From Chara braunii (Eukaryota > Streptophyta > Charophyceae > Charales > Characeae), in assembly GCA_003427395.1 (NCBI GenBank), contig BFEA01000189.1, positions 1,229,786-1,278,454 on the forward strand: DNA of 48,669 nucleotides. Reading direction: 5' to 3'. Shown one piece after another: positions 21,500 to 32,378 of the stretch (position 1 is the first letter of the stretch; each line of letters begins with the position of its first letter). The notes below the pieces were generated by a model, which saw only the letters and a program-made list of their open reading frames with translations, was not told the DNA's origin and did not search any database. A program made the translations under genes and the position numbers.

Positions 21500-21642
21500 G
21501 GAACACGGAGCGACGCTTCGATCAGACTAAGCAGTATGAGGAGAAGGTCTGTGTGCGGGTTATACCCGTACTCGATACAATGTGGTTGTATTGTGAGATG
21601 TAAACCTCAAGCTGCATTGTTCATGGTTTCAAGTCTTTCAAG

Positions 21643-21750
21643 TCCATTCGTGGTGTTGCCTGCCTGCAGTCCACTTTCAACAGAAGTCAAATGAGTCCAT
21701 GATTCAATGCTTCAATATGGGATTCTGCAGATCACTGAGGGCTCAGCCTC
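21643..21750. repeat. Right copy of 108-bp direct repeat flanking PLE B
   Basis: Matches 17286-17394 with about six differences. After the shared CAGCCTC the flanks diverge. Confidence 0.85.
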
Positions 21751-22256
21751 CTGACAAGCTGGTGCAGGTCCGATGCTTGTCTGTTTTTGGTAGTTCTATT
21801 GTCTGCTCTTCGTTATGTCTCCTTTGCCTTGTGTGTTTGTGCCGCGTGCCCCCCAGCCTATGTGTTGCCTCACTGTTTCTGCCTTGCTCTGCTGTCATCT
21901 GCGTTTGTTCGGGTCTATTACATTGAGAATTGTCCTAAGCTTGCACTTGCCTCACTCAGGTGCTTGCTTCTTCACAAGGTGTTGGAATGTCTGTTGGGAG
22001 AGCACTAGTGACGAAGATTGCATGGCTCGGTTACAGAGCGAACTGAACTGAAGAGTGAGCTCAGGGAGTGATGCAAGTTAGTACGAGTAATCTCTAGATC
22101 CATTCCTTTGTCTGGTACGGGGAATATCCTCCCCTTTGCAATTCGCAATAACACATTAAGGAGTGTTCCAAATGAGATTTCAGCAAAGACGCACAATACA
22201 CAAAGCCAGAAATCGAGAGCATAGAAAACCCACGGAACTATTCGCAGTTATTCCGG
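21751..22256. other. Unassigned non-coding stretch
   Basis: Rich in CTGCCTTGCT-like words, as before PLE B. No gene, RNA or element boundary recognised. Confidence 0.5.
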
Positions 22257-22367
22257 CTACCTTTTTCCCCCCAATACAACATACGGTCAATATATCTGTA
22301 TCTAGATTGAAAGATGCCTCGAATACAGCTATAAGGACCGTACGTTGTATTCGGGGGAAGAAGGTAG
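22257..22367. mobile_element. 111-bp foldback element, family F copy 2
   Basis: Left arm CTACCTTTTTCCCCCCAATA and (complement of right arm) CTACCTTCTTCCCCCGAATA pair over about 33 bp to ACGGTC. Inner arms also pair (CTGTAT / ATACAG). It aligns end to end with the copy at 15247-15357. Confidence 0.75.
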
Positions 22368-22483
22368 TACATGCAATATCAAAAAATATCCAACGATAAG
22401 TGCTACGGACAAACCATCCATAAAATCCGCGAACAAGCATCCAACACGAACCGGAGGGAAAGGGGAGAAGGGGATGCCAAGGG

Positions 22484-22512
22484 AAAGAAGAAGAAGAAGA
22501 AGAAGAAGAAGG
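22484..22512. repeat. (GAA)n microsatellite
   Basis: About nine GAA/AAG triplets within a longer purine-rich stretch to about 22570. Confidence 0.85.
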
Positions 22513-22639
22513 GGAGGGAGAAGAAGGAGAAGAGGAAAAAAGAAGGGGAAGAGGACGAAGGGGAAGAGCAGGACATGTGGACTCCCGGACGGAAGGGAGG
22601 GAGCAAAAGAAGGAGGGGGTCAACCACTGGACAACTTTT

Positions 22640-24954
22640 GGCCATCCCTGCTGCAAACATGGCGTAGTCTCCCGCTTCCAGACAGGACCCTACTTGGCTG
22701 GTGGGAGGAAGTATACTGTCAACCCCTCTTTGGCAACAGATGAATAACAGATACGGAGGGCCGTGTGAGGATAAGTTCAGCCCCGCCATGGAAAAACTGG
22801 GTCAAACATGATATTCTTAGGGTTGGGGATCCCTGGGACAATGACAAACAAACATGGAAGACGGGGGACCAGATGCGGGCATCTTATGGTATTGGCATCG
22901 GGGCGAGGAGTCCTTGGAAAACCTCATTGAAGCCATCCCGCTGGAATGGTACCGGATCCTCAGGAGAGGGCCCAATTTGATAGAGGGTGACTGGGTGACG
23001 ACCGCAGAGACCCCACACCTGATTGGATTGATCCACATGGTCTGCCCCCAAATGATCCTGATCGAATACCACACTATCACAAAACTAAATACCCTCCAAG
23101 CAATGGAGGCACCCTTTGAATGGTAGAACAAGACAGCGGTTAACAGAGTGAGAGTCCTGGAAGAAAAGGGACAGAGGGTGACCTTCCAGCCAGATAAACC
23201 AATCCAGGATTTGGCCTTGGACCCAGCAGAATGGGTATGGAAGCCCCCCCGACAGAGGGGCGCCCCTGGAGCAAGTCACATTAGCCTGCATCTCTTAACG
23301 GTCAAATTAGCTTACAAAATGCTTCGACTCAAACGCCACCTGAGGGATATAATTAATGATAGATGGGCCAGACATTTGAATATTGACCGCTTTCTCCCGA
23401 CACTGATTCTATGGTTCAAGGACAAAAGCATAAGCCAATGAAAATTACCTCGCTACAATGGCAGATAGCTTACCGTGCCTGCCGACTAACGATTGGTTGA
23501 CTGACCGGACAAACCTTGAACAAAGAGGCTTGCTACTCCCATGGTGCCGGCGATGCCAGAGCCTCTCCCCCTTCCACAAGAAGGTAGAAAACATTGAACA
23601 TATCTTCATGCAGTGTCCGATCGCCCAGTTCATATGGAGATGGTGGGACCGCATCTGGCGGAAGATGAAACCGGATATTCCCTGGCCCTGGTCATGACAC
23701 CATTCTGGCTGGACATTGGCCCCAGGCAGGGACTGCCACACCCTTCACTGAAAACATGTATAGAGTAAGTAGGAGGGCAGTGATGTGGGCATTCTGGTGG
23801 CAAAGATGCACCCTAACCATGGAAAAGGTACGGGTAGAGGGCGCGGAGATTATAGAACAAATCCAGCAGCAATTACACCTAGAACTCACACGCAGGTGGT
23901 TAGATGCAAAGGAACAATTGGACCTTTTTAAACAAACAAGGGATGCCAGGAGAAAGATAACGGAATTTTGCAAGGACTGGGTAGGGGGGGAAAGGGAAGG
24001 TTGGATTGCAAAAGTAGTATGGGGTGGGGATCAAGAGGAAGGGTTAAAGAACTTAGAAGAAATGAGAGACTACAGGCTGGTTCTCAAGGATTGGACTAAC
24101 ATTGAGGCCTTGTTCCCATTACGGCCCCCCACGGATTCCCCGGACCCCTTCCCCCCCCATGCCCTGTCACTGACAGAAATCCTGGCCTGAAAGAGACAAT
24201 CATATCCTGTCCTTCCCCCACCCACCTGACACCCGCCCCCCCCACGTTTCCTGACTTATTCGTCCCTCCTGGCCACGCGAGGAACCCCTCCCTGGAGCCC
24301 CCTGGGGAGGATCCCGCTTGCTTCTCACGCCTGCTAACTTCCACTGATGCAGCCGGCGGGGACAGTCGGCGGCAAGCTGGAGCAGACAGGCCCTGGAATA
24401 AGTATCAGCACCTAACTGCGGGTGCTGGGGGGGTCTCTAGAGTTCAATCACGAAATGGTTACTACAAGTACAGACGACAGCTGCAGAGTCGAGTAAGTAG
24501 GGATAGTCGCTACAAGTAGGCCAGACAGGCATCTGTAGGTGAAACAAGCAGCCGGTTCACAGTATCAGTCCCGAATTTCCTATCCGGCGCCCTCCCTCTG
24601 AGGGTGAAGAGGTAACAGCAGCTTTCCAAGGTCTACACAGGGCTGCTCAGTTAAGGCTGCTCTTTTGGTCTTTACAAGCACCTTTGGCCTTCACACAAGC
24701 CTGCTCAGTTAATCCCCTGATTCTGCAGGGCAACCAATGCTGGCAGGTCCCATAGCCACGCACAGTCATTGGTTCCAGAATTTTCCAACTATTCCCCTCT
24801 TTGTAAAATGGGACGCTGGACCCGGTTTCCAGCAGGTGACGCTCCCCACCAATAGATGGAGCCTCTCCTCCGGTGCTAGTGCTGTCTGCTCTTATCAGCA
24901 GCACCAGCACAGGAAGGGGTGTTCTTTAAAAAAAGGAAAAAAAAAAAAAAAAAA
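22640..24954 (+). mobile_element. LINE fragment 1: ORF2 C-terminal part, 3' UTR, poly(A)
   Basis: 5'-truncated non-LTR element in plus orientation. It contains the post-RT region and zf-RVT of ORF2 (22690-24190), a 3' UTR of about 750 bp with the conserved GGACGCTGGACC stem-loop (about 24810) and a hairpin around TCTTATCAGCA, and an A-rich tail at 24927-24954. Confidence 0.8.
22690..24190 (+). pseudogene. LINE ORF2 C-terminal region with zf-RVT zinc finger
   Basis: In order: WWEEVYCQPLFGNR, then WVKHDILRVGDPWDNDKQTW, a typical post-RT LINE signature; GPNLIEGDWVTTAETPHL and LDPAEWVWK, both also found in the minus-strand LINE at 46-48 kb; then LPWCRRCQSLSPFHKK with ENIEHIFMQCPIAQFIWRWW, a zf-RVT finger with its CxxC, His and Cys ligands (about 23540-23650). 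A tail of about 140 residues follows, with MWAFWWQRCTL (23756-24190). At least three frame changes and a stop at 22743 make it a pseudogene. Confidence 0.78.
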
Positions 24955-25029
24955 GAGGAGAGGGTTACATTGCAAATGAATTCCGAAGCCCAAGCGAGTC
25001 AAATAGTTATGAAAATATCGTGAAGCAAA

Positions 25030-25858
25030 ATTATGCAAACCTCAGCCAATATCATCCGACATCAAGGACACAGTACGCATCCGAGAATGCCAGACTACCC
25101 CGCAATAGCAAGGGTCCAATGGGATGGCTGGCACCTGGACAACGATGATCGGTTGGAGGCCAAGCAGAAGAATTACCGACTCTGTTTTAACGATTGGACC
25201 ACGATCCCTGACGATATTCCCCTCCCCCCTCCCCCCTCCCACAGATTTCCCAGACCTCTTCCCCCTTCCTGAGCACACATTGATGGAGTTGAGCTTTTTT
25301 TTTTTTTTTTTTTTTTGATTGAGTTAAGCTGGTATGGCAGGGGGTAGAGAATAGAGATGACCCACTCAACATGGACAGGAGAGGAGTCCGATAGCTGGAC
25401 AGTGAAAATGGCAGATGGGGCCCCTACTTTTGGTCGCCCCCCGGAGCAAGGGGTCCCACCTGCTTCTTTCCAACTGCCACCTACCAGGCCCCCTTCTGTG
25501 CCTACTTTAGTAGGGCTTCGAGAGAAGGAGGGAGGAACTGGTTCTTTAGCAATAGATATCCTGCGCCTGGGACTAGGGCGAAGAGGTCTCCTCCCCTCCC
25601 TTAGCAACCTGCACAGTCAATCCTCTGGAATGCTAGAGTAATCAATGCTGGCAGGGTTCACAGTTATCTCCTCTTGATCCAGACTGTATTCATTCGGTTT
25701 TGTTTCCTGTAATGGGACGCTGGACCTGTTTTCCAGCAGGTGATGCTCCCCACCAATAGATGGAGCCCCCCCGAGTGCTAGTGGCGTCTGCTCTTATCAG
25801 CACCACTAGCATTACAGGGGGAGTTTCTTTTGAAAAAAAAAAAAAAAAAAAAAAAAAG
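25030..25858 (+). mobile_element. LINE fragment 2: short ORF2 tail, 3' UTR, poly(A)
   Basis: The frame 25033-25272 ends with QKNYRLCFNDWTTI, which matches the tail DYRLVLKDWTNIEALFPLRP of fragment 1. A poly(T) run lies at 25293-25316. The 3' UTR repeats the stem-loop GGACGCTGGACCTGTTTTCC at about 25713 and the TCTTATCAGCA hairpin. The A run is at 25833-25857. More strongly 5'-truncated than fragment 1; same family. Confidence 0.72.
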
Positions 25859-26735
25859 ACTACCCCGCCATGCAGCTAACATCGGTGCGTGGTCTTTTAC
25901 CATGCTGAGGACAAACTATATGTGTCTTCACATACATCTCGACATACACACACAGACTCCCACACACACACGCACCTTGCACGCACACCTGCACGTGTTC
26001 TTGGTCTGGCATAGTCAATGTGAACCTGGGGACCCACCAACGCACCGGGCCCAGTTTCACATGTACTAGGGGCCGAAGTTGGACTCTGTTTTTTGCGATT
26101 ACTACCGGTAGGCGGTCGGCCAAACGGACCCAGTGTTTGGGAACTAGAACTTTTCTGTAGTAACTGTTCCCAGTTTTGGCCCGTTTGGGCTGCACTTTCT
26201 TGCATGCAGCTCAGAAGGGACGTCAGACTCTGCAGATCACGTACTCAGCCTCACTTCTTTGCAGGTCATCGTTATTTCTGGGGTCTGCAAACTCAGATGT
26301 TACTCTAGCTATAGAAAGCAGAACGTTAGACTGGGCAAGCAGAGATCCGGCCCGCAGGTGGTAGGTTGAGTGAAACAACTAAAAGGCATAAAGCAAGCAT
26401 GGCCACTTAGGGCAGTGGCGGGTCTGGGGCTCAAGTCCCGTGGAGTTGTAGGATGAGCTCTCATGTGAATGAAACACAGATAGGACAGCAGGACTGGTTT
26501 TGTTTCTTTTTTTTTGGGGTTATGTTTTTAAGGACAGCAAGGACTGATAGAAGTTTTGGAACTGCAGTGTGCTCTTAGGCACAGCCATCTGTTAAATTGG
26601 AACAATACAGATATGAGAGATGATGGCTAATAGAACTATCGAAAAAAATGTGGGGGTTTTCACCTTATCACCCCCACAAGCAATGGCATCGAAAATTTCA
26701 CGAACGAAAGAAGCAGGCTCATAATATCATGGTAA
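25859..26735. other. Unassigned non-coding stretch
   Basis: A short CA-rich region (about 25945-25995) is visible. No protein domain or RNA gene is recognised. Confidence 0.5.
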
Positions 26736-26945
26736 CCGACCGGACGTCCGGACCGGGTTGACATGTCCGGTGTGCGGTGTCCGGTCCTTATGTCCGGATG
26801 GAGGCCCCCAGGGCAAAAATAAAAAAGAATGAAGGGGCGGCCCAGGATGTTTTTCGGGTCCTGGGCGCCCCTTGAAAAATAAGGGGGTAGTTTTTCAGTG
26901 TCGTTTCAACCCACCGGACAGGGCTTAGAGGTCCGGACACAAGAC
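26736..26945. mobile_element. Possible foldback element rich in TCCGG motifs
   Basis: GTGTCCGGTCCTTATGTCCGG at 26777 faces its imperfect complement, CCGGACAGGGCTTAGAGGTC followed by CGGACAC, ending at 26940. An inner hairpin pairs AAGGGGCGGCCCAGGA (26832) with TCCTGGGCGCCCCTT (26859). About eight TCCGG/CCGGA words fall in 210 bp. No clear target duplication. Confidence 0.5.
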
Positions 26946-27038
26946 ACTGCAGGTTTCTGGGGTAGCGGGGTTCACAAAGGCCCGAGCAATTTCAAAGTGG
27001 CCGTTTGACGTGCCGCCCGCAGCTGCTGCCCGTTGCGG

Positions 27039-27056
27039 AGAGAGAGACAGAGAGAG

Positions 27057-27132
<76 letters not shown>

Positions 27133-27133
27133 N

Positions 27134-27196
<63 letters not shown>
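27039..27196. repeat. (GA)n microsatellite containing an N
   Basis: About 158 bp of GA repeat with an unresolved base at 27133, which marks an assembly uncertainty in its length. Confidence 0.97.
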
Positions 27197-27197
<1 letters not shown>

Positions 27198-27265
27198 ACT
27201 GACAGTGCTGGCAGTCTGAAGACTCTGACGTTCTGAACTGAAGTTATTGAGCTGCAAAGTTCGAA

Positions 27266-27428
27266 CTTTCACACCACCAGTATGTGGCCCAGCTATAGGC
27301 CGCGGAAAACAAAAGAGTAGAAACGTTTCTAGTCGGATGAATTTGGGCGCTCCCGTAGTATCTGTACGTTTCCTAAAATAGTGGCACGTTAACGGGCACT
27401 ACTCTAGGAAGTACTGGTGGTTTAAGTT
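27266..27428. mobile_element. Family T MITE, second copy (about 160 bp)
   Basis: Left ACACCACCAGTATGTGGCCC and right AAGTACTGGTGGTTTAAGTT (complement AACTTAAACCACCAGTACTT) match the ends of the element at 15692-15928. The interior TAGGCCGCGG resembles the TTGGCCGCGG of that copy. Confidence 0.65.
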
Positions 27429-27522
27429 ATATATGTTATGAACTTAAATTACTTTCAAAGTTCAAACTGGAAAGTTAATCATACTTTTTCCTTTTCTTTT
27501 TCTCTGTTACTTTAGTCTTGTG

Positions 27523-27618
27523 CCTGCTTTGCACTGTTTGCAACTCTGCATGTCATGTGCTTGTTGATTTGCTGCAAGACACGTGCTCTGCTGCCTGAAC
27601 TACAAAGTGCAAAGCAGG
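27523..27618. repeat. 13-bp perfect inverted repeat next to a splice-donor-like site
   Basis: CCTGCTTTGCACT (27523-27535) is the complement of AGTGCAAAGCAGG (27606-27618), with a 70-nt spacer. The right arm overlaps CAGGTAAGT, a consensus donor, but no exon is visible. Confidence 0.5.
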
Positions 27619-28359
27619 TAAGTGCCTGCCTATTCGGAGTAGCTTTCGGAGTTCGCCAAAATTTTCTCCGAATTCGGTGTTCTGACCGACTTTTTCGTTA
27701 CTGGTCCAAAATTCTCCAAAAATGTCGAAACTAAAGGAGAGATGGTTAAATGATGGTCATTTTACTCTTGGTTTACTCCATTTCAGTGAGAATGAATAAT
27801 TTCTACTTTCTGAAAGTTCTGGTTCATTAGGAAGCTAGCTTGTAGCTGCAAGCATTACGCGTTTTCGGACTGCACTGTACAAACAACATGATGACAGCGC
27901 TGCCTGCCACTTGGGAGGCGGGCTGTACGCTGATGATTGGGCACAATAAATGAAGACCCAAGTTGTTGCAGAGCCATGTTCAGCGGTGGTACCAGGTTAT
28001 GAACAGTGAGTCCTACACTCCTTTCGCAAGCTCGATGTGATAGTGTCAGTGTGAGAGTGTGAGCGATGAAGGGAAGGGTGGCTCAGTCTTCTGAGAAAAC
28101 AATATAAAAGGAAGCCTTGAGAGATACTAGGAGGCCCACCTACCACCTGTGGGGTCTAACTGGCACATGCACTAGTGGTTGGCTCACTTTTTTTCTTCTT
28201 TTTCGGTGGGGTGGGCTCGCGGCCGGAGGAAGGAGGATTAGATTTGGTTTTGAATCTCAGAATATTCCATTAACCCCTTGGCAACCTTTTGCCTCGAGGA
28301 GTTATGTCTTGGGCAGCCGCGAGCGGTGGTCAAACAGAAAGAACGTTGACTCTATTAAT
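27619..28359. other. Unassigned non-coding stretch
   Basis: No domain or repeat boundary seen. One open frame (28117-28704) runs into the family E element and lacks any recognised motif. Confidence 0.5.
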
Positions 28360-28481
28360 GCACCTCGCTGCACTACTCTGCACAAAAGACAAAAACGATG
28401 GTGGTGCATCTTTCCATCTTCTAGAGGAAGATTCATTCTTATTTTGCACAATGTCATTTGGAGAGTAGTGCAGCGAGGCCC
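28360..28481. mobile_element. Short TIR element, family E copy 4 (122 bp)
   Basis: Left CTCGCTGCACTACTCTGCAC and right GAGAGTAGTGCAGCGAGGCCC are inverted complements; the first three bases have drifted from GGG to GCA. It is flanked by AAT at 28357-28359 and 28482-28484. The interior matches the copies at 2215 and 3252, 25 kb away. Confidence 0.85.
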
Positions 28482-28841
28482 AATGTCAGATCAGATGGAG
28501 GAAGTACTGAAGCAGCTGAACAGATCTCTGCATCCTTCTCTTTGGCAGCAGTACGAGCACACTGTCAGCGGATTCACACGCAATCAATGTCGCATTGGAG
28601 CGCTAGAGAATCATCCAGCCACAGCGGCCACGTTGCAAACGAAATTCCGAAATTACGAGCTCTCTGCAAATCACATGTGGTTATGGAACTTATGGGATTC
28701 CTGATTGGTGGCCAATCAATCTTGGATGCTCGACGTATGTCGAATCATATGGGCTTGCAATCCACCACTGCGTTTCCCAGGCATTTTTTCAAAGTTGTGG
28801 CTAGCATGCTGACGCAACTTTTAGGGCTCGGCCTCCGGGGC

Positions 28842-29444
28842 AAAATGGCTGGTGACGCCAGCCAAAAGGATGGCACGCAGGGCGTCTCCAGCCCCAGAGA
28901 AAAGTACTGCGGAAGTACTTTTCTTTTTTTTCGTTTTTTTTTTGGAGGTACTGGTGGTTTCAACCACCAGTATGGTAACCCCCCGGCGAGCGGTTTTCTC
29001 CAAACTGCATAGCACAAGGCTGTTCTTTCTTTTCCTTTCTCTGAGACCCATCCATCCCACAGGGATAAGACCCAATACAAGGTGCAGGGCCCTGTGATGG
29101 CTCCGATCCATTTATCGGGAAAAGAACATGCTGGGAAAAGGGGGGGGCCACAGTCCCATTACATCATGGCATTGCCTACTTTTCCTTCAAAAAGAAACAC
29201 AGGAGGTAACTACGACCGCGTCGACAATCAAGTTTCTATGTTCTATGAAAACAGGTTTTGGCAGTCTAGTTGCCGGCGCAGTTTGAAATGCAGCCAAGTG
29301 ACGTAGGTTTCGGAAAAATGCTACGTCAGGCATGGCCTGGCCTAGACATCTCGGCTGTAGCCCAGGGGGCCCAAGCGGGGCCCCCTAAATCTGGCCCAAA
29401 TCATGGCCCCCCTCACTTGCCATGGGAAAAGTTTAAGCCATTCG

Positions 29445-29504
<60 letters not shown>

Positions 29505-29811
29505 TTCACCTGCGGTGCCACCACTCCTTCCGGACCTGTGTAGTGGAAGAAAAGTACAGTATAATACAGAATGCATACAAAAGTTGCATTTCCCCAAGCA
29601 TAAAATCTGCAGTGCTACTGCAAGGAAAGGTAATTGTGATACCCTTCCCCACCAAATCTCTACCAAGACTGGGCACTTGTAGACAAGAAAAATGAACAGT
29701 GCAGGGCCGCTGGAGTGGTGGTTTAAAGTTTAAACCACTAGAACCTTTCCCTGATTGAAAAACGACTATGTAGCTCATATAAAGCCGCAAGTTTCAGGAA
29801 GTACTGGGCGG
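28842..29811. mobile_element. Adjoining family T-like inverted-repeat fragments
   Basis: TACTGGTGGTTTCAACCACCAGTA at about 28949-28972 is two family T ends meeting head to head with a 2-nt spacer. The sequence just before it (GACGCCAGCCAAAAGGATGG, CAGGGCGTCTCCAGC) resembles the interior of the full copy at 15.8 kb. A second meeting of ends, GTGGTTTAAAGTTTAAACCAC, lies at 29719-29739, and AGGAAGTACTGGGCGG near 29798 may be a further end. This is probably several copies inserted side by side. Confidence 0.5.
29445..29504. repeat. (ATT)n microsatellite
   Basis: About 20 ATT triplets, uninterrupted. Confidence 0.96.
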
Positions 29812-30290
29812 GCATTTAGCTGGATATCCATACAGGGAAAACAGGCAAAGATTTGAGTGATTCTGAGTATTCTCTATAGGATTCATCAGTGGTCTCTATA
29901 GGATTCATCAGTGGTCGTCTGATTGTGAGGTTGCGGGTTGTACTTTGTCACCCTGCAATTTCCCCAGAAACGGGAGTGCAGCGCTACCGGGAGCGCTATG
30001 CTATCGTACTCTTGGTGATGGCGCGCGGCGGCAATGGTGGTTCATTTTTGAAGATCTGGCGCTTCGCAGGCGCTTGACCGCGCCATGTCACAGGCTGGTG
30101 TGGCATATGGTCTGACTCCCGGTGACGTTCTGTTTCTGGGAGTTCCACGTTTCACTCCATAGCCGCTGCGTTGCTGCACGTGGCATTTGGCCTGAGAGGC
30201 GTTGGCTGTGACGATGCCTGTGGAGTCCAGTGGAGTCAGCCCGGGGTTCTCTGAAGTGCGAGTGTTTACAGTCACGATCGGCCGTTGGAG
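29812..30290. other. Unassigned non-coding stretch
   Basis: A 25-bp duplicated phrase, GGTCTCTATAGGATTCATCA, occurs near 29870 and 29891. Nothing else recognised. Confidence 0.5.
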
Positions 30291-31260
30291 TGCTGCTCGC
30301 CATTGCCATCATCATTAGGTCGCGATCCGACATCATCTTGGTCCGTCGTCATCAACGGGGTACTTCTTCTTATCAGAGGCATTACCTGTTAATTAGGGTG
30401 TTGTTTGTCTGCAGGGGACCAGCTTGGACGCGTTATAAAGCATAATCAAGGCGCTGTTCGCGCCATCAAGACGAGCTTATACCGGGCGATGTCTGGCATC
30501 AAGCTGAAGATTGTCATCATCACCTTCAAGTTTTGCCAGCACATTAAGCTGTTCTTCATCATCAAGTTTTTGCGAGCATCGTCATAAAGTTAAACGTCAT
30601 TATCGGGATATTACCTGTCATCATCACTTGCCGCAAGGTGCCTGTCATCAATGTGTGGGTAATTAGTCGTTATCCTATTCATCCTTACACCTTCGTGTGA
30701 GCTCTGTCATTACCATCGTTACCATCGTTATCATCATCCTGTTGTTCGTCATTCCCACCATCTGTAGCACCATCGGCATCAGCACTATCATCCTCATCGC
30801 CATCATCTTAAAAAAAAAATTCCATTACCTGTACTTCTGTAGTGGGTCATCCCCGATATCGTCTGTAGGCGAGTTTGTTCGCCAATACCATCCTTGGGGC
30901 ATCCCCGATATCATCTGTAGGCGAGTTTGTTCGCCAATACCATCCTTGGGGCATCCCCGATATCATCTGTAGGCGAGTTTGTTCGCCAATGCCATCCTTA
31001 GGTTATTGTTCCTAGTTACCCATCCATTCAAACGTCATCAATACCATCATCGTTATCACTACTATTTGAAGTATTATCCTCGTCATCACTATCGTCATCA
31101 GTACTAATACCATCCTTAATTTTTTTTAGTCTTAGGGTACCGTTTTTGCTCACCCATTCTTCCAAAAGTCATTAATACCTTCATCGTTATTACCATCATC
31201 TGTAGAATTATCACACTATCATCATCAATTCTAGCATCGTTAGAAATATCATCTTCAAGC
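30291..31260. repeat. Degenerate ATC/CAT-rich region
   Basis: A long stretch in which ATC, CATCAT, GTCATC and CATTACC words recur, apparently a decayed trinucleotide satellite. ATC-type words return at 32296-32350. Confidence 0.7.
30848..31003. repeat. 52-bp minisatellite, three copies, with internal hairpin
   Basis: Units start at 30848, 30900 and 30952 with CATCCCCGATATC. Each contains GGCGAGTTTGTTCGCC, whose arms GGCGA/TCGCC can pair around a 6-nt loop. Confidence 0.92.
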
Positions 31261-31837
31261 AAATCCTTTATTAGGGGGTCATTACTGCAAACTGTTCTGG
31301 TAGTAATCAGAACGTCTTTTCTGCCACTCTTGTTCACAATCGTTCTCATAATGAGATCCTCATCGAGGATAATTGACTGCTTCATTTGATCGGTATGCTT
31401 TAGTCGGGCTGGGGTTTCTACGGTCACGGTGTGGATTTTTGGGGAATGGGTGGGGGGGTGTTGGGGAACCTTACTCTACAGGGGCGCTGCAAGGTGGGAG
31501 GTTGCTGCTCTGTCGGGGATGGGGCAGATTTGTGGTTTGTCCTTGTCTGGGGCCGAGGTGGGAGAGTTGGTCGCCTTCAAGCCCGGCGGGGGCAGATAGG
31601 GACAAAGGGGAGGGTGAAGGCACCCTCTAGACGGGAATTGGCTGCCTTGGCGGAGAGGGGAGAGAGGGGATATGTTCCAGGTTGGGGCCGAGGTGAATCT
31701 CCTCGGCGGTGGCAGCGTAGGACAGCGGTGGTGGTGTAGGGGGAATTTTTTTTCTCTGCGCGGTGACTATTGGAAGCTTCTTGGACCAATCATGTTATTT
31801 TCAGCTTTCTGGGGTTTTGAGAGGCTGTGAGAGCTAG
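31261..31837. other. Unassigned G-rich stretch
   Basis: Imperfect repeats of TGGGGCCGAGGTG at about 31550 and 31683. No coding domain recognised. Confidence 0.5.
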
Positions 31838-32240
31838 AGCAGCATCAGGTCTTCTTCTTTATTAGGATCTTCGACCTCAGAGATGGTTGCACCTGGACTG
31901 ACATCAATAGTGTTGCTCTGTTCTATGCTCAACTTGCCAATGCCAGAACGACGCTGGCCGGAGCTGGGGTGTTACCCTGTAACCTGCCACGGTAGGAGTG
32001 TGAGGCCTTGTAGAGAGATCTGGGATTTGTCGAGGGAGGAAGGCAATCTAGTGGCGAATCGGGGGGGCCACCTTGACACCCTCTGGGGCCGGGGATAGTC
32101 TCAGGGGCGAGAAGAGGTCAGCTATGGTTGATGTTGTTTTGGTTGGTACTGTCTTTGAGTAGTAGTGTCCCAGTATAGGGAGAGCTAGGAGTTGCTCTCG
32201 GATTAGGAAGCCGTAATAGCTGATATAACATAGTATTCAC
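31838..32240. repeat. Dispersed 400-bp repeat, copy 1
   Basis: Shares CCAGAACGACGCTGGCCGGAGC, GTGAGGCCTTGTAGAGAGAT and TGATATAACATAGT, in the same order and orientation, with 32379-32768. No open frame is shared, so it is a non-coding element of unknown class. Confidence 0.8.
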
Positions 32241-32378
32241 AATCCTTTAGATCTAATAAAGGTGGTGCAGTCACTTTCTTTAGAATTCTAAAAAAAAACA
32301 TAATCATCTTCATCAATATCATCATCATCATTAGTATCATTATCTCATCAATGTTATATTAAGCTTTCTTGTGTTCTA

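Larger units (their letters stand above)
17395..21642 (+). mobile_element. Penelope-like element B, N-terminal GIY-YIG type, 5'-truncated in ORF1
   Basis: About 4.25 kb between two 108-bp direct repeats. The order is the ORF1 C-terminal half, GIY-YIG, CxC linker, RT, then a 3' UTR with three imperfect tandem units. Homology to PLE A starts at the coiled coil of ORF1, immediately after the left direct repeat, so the copy is 5'-truncated there. It is clearly diverged from A at the protein level, so it is a different family of the same clade. Confidence 0.85.

Noticed and set aside
22345-22743. Lys/Glu-rich ORF over the GAA tract
   Set aside because: Low-complexity translation of a purine repeat, with LINE sequence beginning at its end.
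27606-27624. CAGGTAAGT as a real splice donor of a host gene
   Set aside because: No coding exon upstream and no acceptor or exon downstream could be identified.
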